DNA of 64,000 nucleotides from Rhyacophila brunnea. Lineage: Eukaryota > Arthropoda > Insecta > Trichoptera > Rhyacophilidae. Below, piece by piece: positions 1 to 11,005 of this stretch (the first letter of the stretch is position 1; each line of letters begins with the position of its first letter). A model generated the notes under the pieces. The model ran no database searches and had not been told where the DNA came from. It worked only from the letters and a program-made list of their open reading frames with translations. The stretch lies in contig JAGYXB010000956.1 in the NCBI GenBank assembly GCA_022495005.1, positions 1 through 64,000 of the forward strand, given 5' to 3'. The translations under genes and the position numbers were made by a program.

Positions 1-1194
1 GATAACTATAATAAACAAGGCACAACTCTCAAATACACTGGATACATCATTAGTGTCATACGGTGATTGGTATAAATGATAATATTATACAGAGATCATT
101 ACATATTATTATCTAAATACATTTGCATTTCTGTCATTTATTCTTATTCTGTTTTGACATCTTATAATTGAAGTGAAGTTAGTCATAATAATATATATGT
201 ATTCAGTATTGCCACCAAATGGAAATATTTACTAGCAACACTTATCCTTTCGTACAGTAGAATTACAAAATAAATGTGATAAAATAACTGATAAAATATT
301 TAAAGTTTATAATAATTATTCATTTATAATTAATAAATTTATATGGTACCGTTCGCACACTTTCAGACACATTTACAATTTCAAAATTTTGAATTATTGA
401 TCGGGGAATGAAATTTTATAAGATTGTCATCATACGGATACACTGACACATGATGACGTCACATTAAACAACGAATTACGTTTGTACTCATGCATACAAA
501 CGTGCAGTTTATTATATAGCCTATAATGTTTTTGGGAATCTCATGCATACGACCCGTATACACCGTGCCGTGAAACGCAAACGTTTGAAAGTCACGAATC
601 ACGACTCAATTTTAACTGTAGCTTTACCCAATATGAAAAATATTCGATTGCAAATAAACGACTGATCAAATATTATAAATATAACATTAAGGAATCGTAG
701 TTTTCAGAGATTATAATTAAATATGAGTAATTTTATTGTAATCGCCGTGTCCTATCTCGCCCGACATAATTGGTACGACCTACCTACGTCATGGATTTTG
801 TAGTTTTTTTTTTTGTCAGCAAATTATTTTATCATCAATGCGATCGATGTACATATGTATAACTCGTTTGGAATATTTTGGAGTTGAGAAACTCATAAAT
901 AATTTTGAGTTGGAGTTTGTTTGCAGACGACGCGCAAAAAATACACTGATCTAATTTCATTACGAGACTAATTTAATCAGTGATTGTGAACTGCAGGTAT
1001 TTGAGATGATTAATTCGGGTCTATGCCATAATCTTGACTGTTAAAGATTCCGACAAAGGTGTGGAGGGATCCGGTGGGTTCCGATAATATGTATGGCGAT
1101 AAACTTGTAGCTGTCAGTATATTATTGATCAAATATCTATTTTTAATGAATAAAATTATTCGACCGCAATAATAAATTCCCAGGGACTCATATT
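1..1194. other. AT-rich intergenic DNA
   Basis: No ORF here resembles a known protein. The right part (about 985-1194) carries phrases faintly related to the LTR-like repeat that follows, for example a tatggcgataaac motif near 1092 also present in the minus-strand copy at 14.8 kb. The rest is unclassified. Confidence 0.5.
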
Positions 1195-1690
1195 CCGGTA
1201 AACAACTCTTTACCTGAGTCAGCAGATTGGTTGGCGACATTAAATACGGTATCGCAATGAAAAATTAGTCTAATATCCATTCCCATAGTATCATATTATA
1301 TTATGACTGTAATAATAAATAAAATTCACAGCTACTCGTATTTAAACCGCTGTAATATAATTATGTACTAGTATATAATGTTTAGGTATTACTTTCGACT
1401 GTATAAAATGATTTATCAAAATGTCACTCAAATATGCGTTTCCAGTCTGTTACCATCGCAGTCTCTATATCTATATAGGTATATTCGGCCAACATCTGAT
1501 TGTATGTACCGAGATGCGGACCTCGGATCCGTACCTATCATAAGTTTAGTATTGTAACATAACTGCTGTAGCATACTATTGTGCCATCCATTACGCCTAA
1601 TAAAATTCGCTCCTGCATACATCTTTGACACATCGACGACTCCCAAAGTGAACCCACGCAGCGAACATCACAGTGGTGACCTCTGCCGCA
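1195..1690 (+). repeat. LTR-like repeat, copy 1
   Basis: This segment aligns by eye with 1745-2264 and, reversed, with 13567-14880. Shared landmarks in order are a gtcagcagattg block (about 1217), a tataaaat box near 1401, a motif tgtcactc(a/g)aat about 1424, a cagtct block, and AATAAA at 1599-1604. A promoter followed by a poly(A) signal inside one repeat is the layout of an LTR (U3-R-U5). No gag or pol coding remains nearby. The class (Gypsy or BEL) cannot be decided. It is diverged from the other copies. Confidence 0.5.
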
Positions 1691-1721
1691 ATCTTCTACC
1701 GGCAAGACCAGCAAGCTACAG

Positions 1722-1739
1722 TGGTGACCCCGAGTGGGA
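1722..1739 (+). other. Possible primer-binding-site region
   Basis: The string tggtgaccccgagtggga lies just after LTR-like copy 1. A tggtgaccccga-type sequence is common directly downstream of 5' LTRs of insect Gypsy-group elements. A similar start, cagtggtgacc, also occurs at 1671, suggesting a small duplication. The role is inferred from position and similarity only. Confidence 0.35.
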
Positions 1740-1744
1740 CGTTG

Positions 1745-2264
1745 CACACCAACAAACTCATTACATGTGTCAGCAGATTGATCGGCGATATTAAATAGTC
1801 TACCGCAATTACAAATTCTTTAATATACATTTCCTTAGTATCAAATTAGGTTATTTCCGCGATATCTATATGTTATACTATAGTCAGCTACTCGTATGTC
1901 CATTGACGTAAATGAAAATAAGTAGCTGACTCGATTAATATAGTTATTTCCTATATTATAATGGGTAGATATTATTTTGATTGTATAAATAGCGAATGAT
2001 AGTTCATCGGACATGTCACTCGAATCTAAGTACGTGGTCCGTTACTATCCCAGTCTATGTACAGTCAGTTTATGTATATTATTGTACCGATTGTACCCTT
2101 GTGCTTATGTAACCATAAATAAACTCTCACTCCTCCATCATCACGAATCACCACGATCGTCTTTCATCTACAACACCTACGACCCTCACATCGACGACTT
2201 CTACATATGTATTGTTACCACCCCTATCAGGCATTCATTGAACAAATGGAAAAAAACCGAGTGA
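1745..2264 (+). repeat. LTR-like repeat, copy 2
   Basis: Second direct copy of the LTR-like repeat, separated from copy 1 by only about 50-80 bases. It has a TATAAATA box at 1984-1991, the tgtcactcgaat block at about 2013, and AATAAA at 2118-2123. An 11-base inverted repeat (agtcagctact / agtagctgact) spans 1882-1931 upstream of the TATA box and is preserved in the copy at 14603-14652. The short ORF over 2013-2264 has no recognisable domain and is likely chance. Confidence 0.5.
1882..1931 (+). promoter_or_regulatory. Palindromic block upstream of LTR TATA box
   Basis: Inverted arms of 11 bases flank a core containing cattgacgtaaatg, which resembles a CRE/ATF-type site (TGACGTAA). The same arms and core occur in the minus-strand LTR copy. 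Conservation of both arms in two diverged copies suggests a functional U3 enhancer or hairpin. This is inference. Confidence 0.35.
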
Positions 2265-2316
2265 CGGTGCCTCTTTGCCGGGAGGATAGATACATGTGAG
2301 AAACATTAGTAAAATA

Positions 2317-2705
2317 CAGTAACATCCCTAGATAAAATGCTGCCCCTAATCAGCGCACAAAATACCGCCTCATTTCTTTTATACATTATTTTTATTATGC
2401 TTTCATGAGTCCAATATCTAAGAAATGTGTTGTATGAATACATTACTAACAAAATATCAGAATAATACATAAATATTCACGTGTCGTTTTGGTCACCAAG
2501 GACGTCGCAGGGCAACGGAAGTAAACTAGATATCGCGAACCCGACAAAACCAGTGAGTTGATTTTTTTAATGGAAAGATATTTTCGTTATTACTAAGTTT
2601 AGGTAGCTATTTCAATATATTCCAAATGATTTTCCTCTGCCGCCCTTAGAGGAACTGCCGCCCCCAAGCGACGCTCAATCTGCCAACCCCCACGGGACGT
2701 CACTG
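2317..2705 (+). mobile_element. CAGTGACGTCCC-family MITE, copy A
   Basis: Non-autonomous DNA transposon of 389 bp. The left end begins cagtaacatcccta and the right end is cgggacgtcactg, so the ends are inverted repeats of about 12 bases. Flanking 8-mers are gtaaaata (2309-2316) and ggaaaata (2706-2713), 7 of 8 matching, as expected for an 8-bp target duplication. Such ends plus 8-bp duplications fit the hAT superfamily. Inside are the family's ccgcccctaggcag and ctgccgccccca blocks. No coding sequence. Confidence 0.8.
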
Positions 2706-3118
2706 GGAAAATATAAGGTATTGTGAAGTAACAATACAGTAGTTGCGCAGTACCCGTTTATTCGGACATATTAATTATGAAGTGTTAAAGAACTATACAG
2801 GGTAAATATTTTGGCGGTAAATATATATGAATAATAGTAGTTATATCGCAAGGGTGGTGAAGAATATATTATCTAACTGTGGAAAAAATAAACCCGGTCC
2901 ACTTCTACAAACTAGACACACTCGAATCTCTCTGGAGAGACAAGGACAGATCATTATCGTAAAAAGAGCGAACATGTCACGGTATTAACTTGAGATGCAC
3001 TATATATACTTGAAATATTATGTTGCGGATATCACTATTTAAATTACCTATGTAAAACTGTAATTGTACAGTGGCGACACATAGTCATGTTGTCATAATC
3101 TGGTGACACTTTCACAGC

Positions 3119-3310
3119 CATGTCCTCCACATCCTGAAGCGGGCCCCCAGATCAAGATGTTTGACAGGGCCCTCTACCTATCACTTAGGTTAAGGGTAGT
3201 ATGATGATCTACAATAGTATTCCCTAAATCATATTCCACGTATCTACAGGGTTCCACAAGTCTATAATGTCTATAAGTCTAAGTATATAAAATAATTTTA
3301 AAAAAATGTG
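3119..3310 (+). mobile_element. CATGGC-family element, 5' fragment
   Basis: Starts catgtcctccacatcctgaa and continues with gcgggcccccag and gacagggccc blocks that match the left ends of the elements at 9719 and 22720. The right terminal GC-rich block and target duplication are not found, so this is a truncated copy. Confidence 0.6.
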
Positions 3311-3349
3311 TATGCATTCCCGTGCAGAGAGAACAACTCGGGTGACTTT

Positions 3350-3381
3350 TCTCCTCTCATAAAGGAGATGATGAGAGGAGA
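3350..3381. repeat. Short perfect hairpin
   Basis: Arms tctcctctcat and atgagaggaga (11 bp, perfect) flank a 10-base loop. No element is recognised around it. Confidence 0.6.
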
Positions 3382-4869
3382 TTTATGAGAGACGAGAGGT
3401 TCAAACCGAACTTGAACCTAAATTAACTGACCTAACCCAACGGATTTTTGGTTGATGGCTTCATATCGTGACAAAAATGGTAGAAATGGTTCTTTAAACT
3501 TCGAAGAAATACCTTTCTAGAATAATATCATCCAATATTAATACTATCGACCGAAGGTACTTGATGGAATTTGAATTTTTTGAACATTAAAGAATAAAGG
3601 TTTTCTGACGTAATAAAAGGTTTCATTTTATCTCAGTGTAGATATGTTGTTGGGAAAAGTTTGCCAACCACTGATATGCAAAACTAAGCAGACCGCATTC
3701 CGCACATGTCGATGTTGCAAATCACTTCAGATCAATATAAATTATTATTATTAATCGTTAATTAGTCGCAATGTGTGATTTCAAGTAGAATTTTCTTAGT
3801 GCCCCATTCGTGATTCAACAATCTGGTATGGCACTTGACTACCTCTCAAATAAATAGTTTTTTTTTTACAAGAAATAGTTGCTAGCCATTTATAAAACTA
3901 TTAAGTTTATGCTCAATATCCAAAAAGTGAAAAACAACATATGATTTTCCCAGATTCGGAATCCAAAACCGTCGATTTTATAAACGGGCCCTCCCAAGTT
4001 TACATTATTCTTATATATGTGTTTACCAATTTATTACATGCGTATAGCTATTCTAGGTCCCCAACCTTTTTAAATGGCGGAAACCATGAGATATTTTGTA
4101 AAGTCTCAGGGAACCCCTACCTGGGTGACGCATATTGAGGTCCAGATAGGTTGATGATACAATTTAGTCTCATATTTAATGGCTAATTGGAAAGAGAATA
4201 TTTCAATTTGTGATATTATATAATATATGCATCCACAAACAAGTGTAATACTATGTAATGTAATGTATATTGCAGGCGGGTAGACGGGTTTAAAAATAGG
4301 CCACATTCTCTTTCAACAGTTTTCTCCATAACCAAAATGGTTTCAAGTTTACGTTTTTCCGAATTATCGAATGTGAAGCTCGTGTAAGCCCAGAGCTTTG
4401 CGGAACCCGGTTGGGAATCATTGAGTCCTATGATATATTCATGGAAAGTTAGACGATTTCGACAATGTAGCTAAATGTAAGTAGGTACCAAACATATTTT
4501 ATTCTTAAAATGCCTTTACAAAATTATATCATTTTGTGTAATTTAGTTTGGTAGAAATAGTTTAAAAAAAATAATGAATAATAAAAAAAGAAAAGTTTGC
4601 CATAAATCAGGCGCAACATTTTTTTTTAATCTAGGTGCCAAAAACCCAAAAAAATAGCTGCAATAAGCAGTTTTAACTTCAAAGTTCACTTTTCCTAAAA
4701 AAAAAAAAAAACTATTCAGATTCCATGTCGAAAGCTTTTTTGAGCTCTTCCCAAATATGAAAATATATTGAAAATTCTATACTTAGCTATTGCCATAGAT
4801 TAAAAAAAAAAATAGAAAATGGTTACCATGTAGGCAACTAAATATATTAAAATATTTTTATTCTGTTGA
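3382..4869. other. AT-rich DNA without recognised feature
   Basis: Several poly-A and poly-T runs (4561-4710, 4800-4815) and short ORFs of about 65 codons with no family resemblance. A stretch near 3845-3890 vaguely resembles the SINE body in reverse but is too diverged to call. Confidence 0.5.
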
Positions 4870-4882
4870 AAAATGGTTGTTT

Positions 4883-5121
4883 CTTCGACTATGTCCGATC
4901 CTAATAGGATCATATGGGCCTCCACAGACTCGAGTATTGTATTAACAGATTTTGTTTTTACGAGAAATGGATGTCACCCATTTGTTCAACCTATTAGGTC
5001 CATACTCTGACTCATACACAAATTTACACAACAATACGTGCACCTACTTGTCATACCCAGGATTTGAATCTGGATTCGATGCTATATGCCGACGCTTAAG
5101 CCGCGCGGACAACGTGGGTGC
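4883..5121 (-). mobile_element. tRNA-derived SINE, minus strand
   Basis: Reading the minus strand, the copy begins with a tRNA-like head (cccacgttgtccgcgcggct) and ends with the family tail whose last motif is gatcctattaggatcggac. The insertion is bracketed by a perfect 13-base direct repeat, aaaatggttgttt, at 4870-4882 and 5122-5134, the target duplication of LINE-mediated retroposition. The Box B region is mutated compared with other copies. SINEs are Pol III transcribed and mobilised by a partner LINE. Confidence 0.85.
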
Positions 5122-5134
5122 AAAATGGTTGTTT

Positions 5135-5798
5135 GACAGAGGTTAATAATGAAAATAATAATAAATATCCACCAGTACACACACTCTTATGTGTCCACAT
5201 CAGTGACTGGTAATAGATTCGATCGACTAAACATTCAACGCTCAGGTATTCTGATATTTTGTTTTAAATAGATTTCTAAATAGGTACTTATTAAAATCCT
5301 AATGGACCCAAGCTCTGTACTATTCCATTAAAGTCGTTTTTTGCGACCCGGGTTTCGTCTTTCGGCATCTTCAGGCGCCGTGTACACTCACCAAAGGTAA
5401 ACACACACTGACAACGAACTCTCTTTACTCTAGCTTATTATAATAAATCAATACAATAAAGTAGGTAAAAACTCCATTCCCTACCTATCAAGTCAAAAGT
5501 TAGAAAAAATACAATAAACAAATTATGAATAGTTGAAGTGTCAGTAGAAAACATAATTAGTAAAAACCCTATCTTATTAATAACAATACACTCGATAGTA
5601 TATTATAATAAATCGTCAAAACCTTATAATAGATCATTATTCTTTATGAACAATAAAAATACTACACTCAAGAAGTGTAAATTGTCAATTCTAAGAAATA
5701 TTATTTATGTCTTTTAGTTATTTTCATTTATTGATCATTGCATGATTCCTGAACGAGTAATTTAATACAATCCACCTGTTAATATTGCAATAGATACT
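5135..5798. other. AT-rich DNA with a possible PLE-type motif
   Basis: The phrase gggtttcgtctttcggcatc followed by ttcaggcgcc at 5350-5378 recalls the gtttcg..cttcagg motifs found in some retroelement ends. It is not enough for a call. Nothing else is recognised. Confidence 0.3.
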
Positions 5799-5806
5799 AG
5801 ATATAC

Positions 5807-6200
5807 GGGTCTAGGACGATTTGGCACCGGACAACTGGACGCCACGGAATTCGAAAATAAATAGACGTTAGGTACTTATAGATACTTTAAAAAAAATATT
5901 AAATATTATTATTTATATTTCAATGATTATATTATGATTAGTTGGTGGGAAAGTAAATATGCAGACGTAAACAATAATTTAATCATGCATATGTTTAAGT
6001 TCCAACGAAAAAACAGTTTTTTATTTTATATAAAGCCTTAGGCATGGTAATTCTCAATCCGCGATAAAGAATACATTATGTTAAGAGTAAAATGAATTCA
6101 TACTACTAAGTAGTAGATAGAAACTGATTAAAATACTTTGTCTACACGTGTCTACGACAGTGCGGCGTCCAATTGTCTGGAGGCCAGTCGTCCCATTCCC
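5807..6200. mobile_element. MITE with GGG-start ends and 8-bp duplication
   Basis: Element of 394 bp. The left end gggtctaggacga and the inverted right end gggaatgggacga agree, and the similarity runs on for about 37 bases through the block ggacaactggacgcc. A perfect 8-bp target duplication agatatac lies at 5799-5806 and 6201-6208. The ends do not match the usual hAT CAG start, so the superfamily is left open (hAT, P and Merlin make 8-9 bp duplications). No transposase remains. Confidence 0.85.
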
Positions 6201-6504
6201 AGATATACTGTATAGTTTGTCACGTGGTAATTTCAATACATATAAACGGAAGAATACATCTCGTTTTTAAATTATTTTTTAAAAGTCAAGGTAAACTCAA
6301 AATAATTGTTTTGTGTGTAAACTTCCCCGTTAAACTGGTAAGCGAGTATATGCGTATTTTACGACATGTGGGGCCAAAGTGTTACGATCTTCACTGATGT
6401 CTAGCGATTTACGCTAACGACTAGCAACTAGGTAATAATATATTATATCTACCAGGCGCAAACGAAAAATCATAATTTATGCATGTAGGTATTTGTAAAT
6501 TTAC

Positions 6505-6625
6505 TATATTCGATCCCAATTGGATCATAATATGTTCTTACAATGCTACATAGAGTCAGTGGAGGTTGTATTAACAGATTTTAATTAAAGAATAGTTGTT
6601 AGCCATTTGCCCAATTTCGCTCTTA
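6505..6625 (-). mobile_element. SINE fragment
   Basis: Diverged minus-strand body of the tRNA-derived SINE: cgatcccaattggatcat, then gtggaggttgtattaacaga, then gttagccatttgcccaa correspond in order to the tail, core and gctgacatcc region of the intact copies. The tRNA head is missing. Confidence 0.55.
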
Positions 6626-8347
6626 CGCTGGATTAAATACGCATTGAAAAAATAACATGTATTTTTGAGCAGCCGCGGATTTCAACTTCAAGACTTCTAT
6701 GCACTTTGTCAATATGGGTGTAATGAATATATTAATTCTCTTTAAAAATTATTATGCGGAATTTATAAAATACGGGATAGTGCGATGCGGACGACACAAA
6801 AGAACACTATCGATTTTAATCGGTAACACAATCACTGCTAACCTTTTAATTACCACATTTAAATAGCACGTTAATTATATCTAATGGCCAACGACTCCAA
6901 ACGCGCCAGTCGCGGTGTTAACACTAAATGAGTTAAGACCGTTAGGCCACGAAAATACAATTAGCATTAATTTGTGGATGCGACGAGTAGGTCCGACCGC
7001 ACGAACGGTCAGCCTGATAAGAGTAAAAAAAAGTATTTCATTTTTATCTACTTTACAGGAGACCCCAAACACAAGTAAATTTACATTCCACAGATCTATC
7101 TGAAACATATTGAAAGTTTCCTTATCACCCTCAGTACCCTACGTAACTCAAAATCGCTAAAAATGAAGATACATATTGGAATCCTAGGGACCGGGTTATA
7201 ACTACAAGCTAAATATACTTAGATTAGTAAATAAATAATATTTTAGAAATTTATGTGTCTTTAACGTTAAAATAATTCATTACAATGTATATGTACTCCT
7301 AATATAAGAAATTATTACAGATTTTCTAAATGGATCTCCCCACCGTGGTATTTTTCGATCATTAGGCTGACGTTAATTTTATGAATTTGCCCTCTAAAAC
7401 TAAGTAGTCACGAGCAGGTGCTCGGGTGCACCTATTACTGAATACCTGCCTACTGTTTGAATTTATAATACACAATAATCGTTAGAAACTAATGAAGGTT
7501 AACAAATGGGCAGCTCTTATCCAACGTATCGGCATGCTGCATAGATAGTTTTAATAATAGCCACTTGTATTATGGACTGAGATGCAATTTTATCGTACCT
7601 ACTCATTGACTCATTTACTTGCTAACGGCGGACTATTTAAATTTATCTCGAAAATTTCACCTTGTTCCGATTTCATCTTATGATACTGACGTCGACCGCA
7701 AAACAAACATATACTTTTTTTAGTTATTATAATATTTATTACTTGTACTATTTATATACAACTATAATTTTATTTAAGTAACACATGTTTAATGTATTTT
7801 TTTACCAAGTAATTGGTGGATGGAAAGCAATACTTATTTTACTAACTAGATTAAAACATTTGACACGTTAGTGTTGCACAACAAAAAAATGCGATATAAT
7901 AATTTTGTTGCAGCATAATATCAGTTGTGAAGAATGAGTTTATAGTTGACGATGCAAGCAATGGTTTTTAGCGAAAAACTGTACTTTTTAAAGAGATCAC
8001 CAAACTTTGCATACATTATGTCCACACCTATTTTCAACTTTTATTAAAGCGACGCTTTTGAAACGTGCCCCCTAACAAAATTGAAATATCGAAGTATATA
8101 TTTTTAGGGATGCTGAATTTAAAAAAGGCTCTAAATAAAACGATATTGGAAGTCCATAGAACAAGATATCCAAAATGACTACCAAAATGACCGCCGTGTA
8201 GTAATTATCAGGTGATAGTGTATTCTCTATTCTTTTTCGGCTAACGTATTTTACGAAAAGCATGCAACATTTTTTTATAAATTTTAACTAACCTTTGATT
8301 TTAAACCTTTTTTTATTGAGGCATTTTGTAACATCATTCAAAAATCC
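6626..8347. other. AT-rich DNA; short dispersed repeat at 6828-6920
   Basis: Only the approximately 93-base block at 6828-6920 is recognised, because it recurs at 48203-48295. Overlapping ORFs on both strands at 6881-7108 are unlike any family and are probably chance. Confidence 0.5.
6828..6920 (+). repeat. 93-bp dispersed repeat, copy 1
   Basis: Begins atcactgctaaccttttaat and ends ccagtcgcggtgtta. It matches 48203-48295 with roughly ten differences, same orientation. No terminal structure is seen. Confidence 0.75.
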
Positions 8348-9016
8348 GTCAAAATGGAAATTTTATGGTATTTTCAAAGCATAATCCTGGACATTTCTTA
8401 AACGTTGTAGATAATCTATTTATATAATTTTCAAACCTTATTATATAATTATATATATATTATTATATAAATATTTGATGACTGCATAAAGTATTTTTTT
8501 TACATGAAATAGTATTCTTTTAAACCTCTCGATCCAATGTTTTAGAATATAGTCATATTTCAGTACATCCATGTCCTGTGGTGTTAAGATTTTTTAGATT
8601 TATTATTTTTTAAACGCATTTATAAAACCATTAATAAAATTAATGTTAACATTATATAGTGAAATATTTACGATAAAAAAATATATTTTATAATCTCTGT
8701 GATCCCACATTTGACAAGAATTAATCATTTTATTATTCAACAAAACGGGCACGATTTACACATTTGAAGATAATTCTAAAGATATTTATTATAACCTATG
8801 TCTTTGACCATTCAAATGTGATAAACATCCTACGAATAATGATTGTTTTATAATAATTATTGACCTAAGAATAAGGTAGTATTTTTTTGAAATACGCCAT
8901 TTCTATTAGCATTTCCCAGTGGTTAAGCTACAACATACGGCCGTAGCCATACATTGACAAACGATAAATGAAGTAGGGAGTAAGATCATCTTAACACGCG
9001 TGTTTGAACATGTACC
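8348..9016 (+). repeat. 0.67-kb dispersed repeat, copy 1
   Basis: Aligns along its whole length with 43908-44564 in the same orientation, from gtcaaaatgg to gtttgaacatgtacc, where similarity stops abruptly. A landmark is acatacggccgtagccata near 8933. There is no ORF of interest and no inverted ends, so it may be a 3' end of a retroelement or a segmental copy. The 8440-8470 stretch is an at-rich simple sequence present only in this copy. Confidence 0.8.
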
Positions 9017-9718
9017 TAACCGACTGAAACGTTTTTTTTTTATATAACCTAATTAGTATTTTTTATAATTTTCATAAAGTATGCATTTATACATTTCATT
9101 TTTATTTGAAATCAGATTTTATGCACACATAATAATTATCATTTTACAAACATTTAGTTTATCTGATATGCGTCAAGGATGTCGCTAATGGCCTTGTTTT
9201 TCTCATACAAAGTAGAATTTTGTTTATGGTGTCATCACTGAAGCTCGTTCGTTATAGGAAACGCCGTGCCTACTTATTGTAATTTCGTTGCTTAGTGTGA
9301 TGGTTAAGTGTGGCACTTTATAGAAAGAGGTAGAACAGTTTCAGTTTTCATAAATAAACAATACATATACTTTTATCATTTTTGATATTAAAAATATATT
9401 TATAAATTCTAATTAATGAATAAAATTGTAATAATTTCCACCATTCTTTATGAATATCTTTTACACTTAATGCTTTCTCTGTTACTACGTGAGTGCAAGT
9501 CCGAATTTCTACCGTTCTTCCTAAAAATGCTAATAACATAACTTAAACTCTGTGAACTAAATGTTCAATTTATGAGCGAGAATGGTATTCATGTGTTGTA
9601 CTTAATTTTTATAAATACATATAATATTATATGTACATCAGGAAATGTACCTACATACCATTATACTAATATACACTAACACCAGTGACGTCACTAGGCT
9701 TATGCCTACGCCTATATG
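9017..9718. other. AT-rich DNA without recognised feature
   Basis: No supported gene. The phrase cagtgacgtcactagg at 9684-9699 resembles the end of the CAGTGACGTCCC family but has no partner end. Confidence 0.45.
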
Positions 9719-10184
9719 CATGGCCCCCACATCCTAAAGCGGGCCCCCTAATCTATCGCTAAGGTAAAGAATAGTGTAATATTCTACGTTAGTATCTCCA
9801 AATGGTATTCCGTGGAACTCCAGTATTCTGTGAGGTAAACTTAAGGGTATTCCGTGTATATTTAGTGATTTTTGTATTTCTAAATAAATAAATCCACTTG
9901 AATTATTGAGCTGTTAGCACTCACCCCCTTTTGTGATAGCACAGTAACATGCGACCCTTCGCCATATTGGATAAATATTCATTTTTATTAGTCAGGAAAC
10001 ACATTAAAAATAATTATAAAATAAAATTCTGCCCGTGAAATAGCGCCGCAGAAGACTTTTTTTGCTATTAGAACAAATTTGTGGTGAATTTTTATCTCAC
10101 TTAACTGGTCAAGCCACCATACCACCCCCTCCCCCAAGCAAGGGCCCCCAGGCTAGAGCTCTGTCAGCCCCTATAGGTACCATG
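9719..10184 (+). mobile_element. CATGGC-family element
   Basis: Starts catggcccccacatcctaaa, continues gcgggccccc, has an AT-rich body, and ends with caagggcccccaggctagag and ataggtaccatg. The terminal CATGG / CCATG are inverted and both ends carry GGGCCC-rich subterminal blocks. Flanking 8-mers do not match, unlike the copies at 22720 and 28344, so this copy may be rearranged or its duplication eroded. Body phrase gtgtatatttagtgattttt is shared with 22720-23255. Confidence 0.7.
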
Positions 10185-10440
10185 TCCAGTATCTAATTTT
10201 ATTAGATTCATTACCTGATATAGTTATTTTGTATTCTCCAATAGTAGAAGAAGATAAATTACTATCGTCTAGATATTCAAATTTCCGATTACTTATAGTA
10301 ACATTTAGAGTGAAGAGACTACTCAGCACTAGAGGCGAAGAACCTCTACACTGTAAACTGTTAACTTCCTCTTTTCATCCTTAATTTAATTATTGAATGT
10401 AAAGAATTATTTATTAATAGTTTAGTAGGTACAGCATTAT

Positions 10441-10997
10441 CAGTGACATCCCTAGTCAAAATGCCGCCCCTAGGCAGTGCCAAAATGCCGCCACATTTTT
10501 TTTTATACAGTAGGTACTTTATCATCCATTCATGACTCCAATATCTAAGAAGTGTATTGTATGGATACATTACTAACAATATATCTTGCACTAAATCTTA
10601 TTTAAATGCCATTTCTGCTTCAATAGACAATATTGCGTGTCTACGGTTTCAGATAGATACATTTAAAAATACACTTGACAACTTCCAAAACTCGTGAGTG
10701 ACTGGCAAACATATTTGGATACATTTTAAATTAGGTATGCACTTGTCATTGCTGTTCACCAAGAACGTGATGTCCAAGGACAGCGGAAGTAAACTAGACA
10801 TCGCGAACCCGATAAAAAATCGTGTTAAAACTTTATAGTACCTAATTAATACATTTTGTTGCCAATCAGTGAGCTGAATTTTTTAAGGAATTTTTCTATT
10901 TATTATATACCTAGTGATTCTCCTCGATTTGCCGCCCTTTGGGTAACTGCCGCCCCCAAGCGACGCTCAATCTGCCTACGCCCACGGGACGTCACTG
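10441..10997 (+). mobile_element. CAGTGACGTCCC-family MITE, copy B
   Basis: Element of 557 bp with ends cagtgacatccctag and cacgggacgtcactg and a perfect 8-bp target duplication agcattat at 10433-10440 and 10998-11005. It is the cleanest copy of the family. The central part, including the phrases acacttgacaacttccaaaa and aaactagacatcgcgaaccc, is shared with 59710-60247. No ORF belongs to a transposase. Confidence 0.9.
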
Positions 10998-11005
10998 AGC
11001 ATTAT

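Noticed and set aside
9684..9718. CAGTGACGTCA-like start before the CATGGC element
   Set aside because: No partner end or duplication; may be chance or a remnant terminus.
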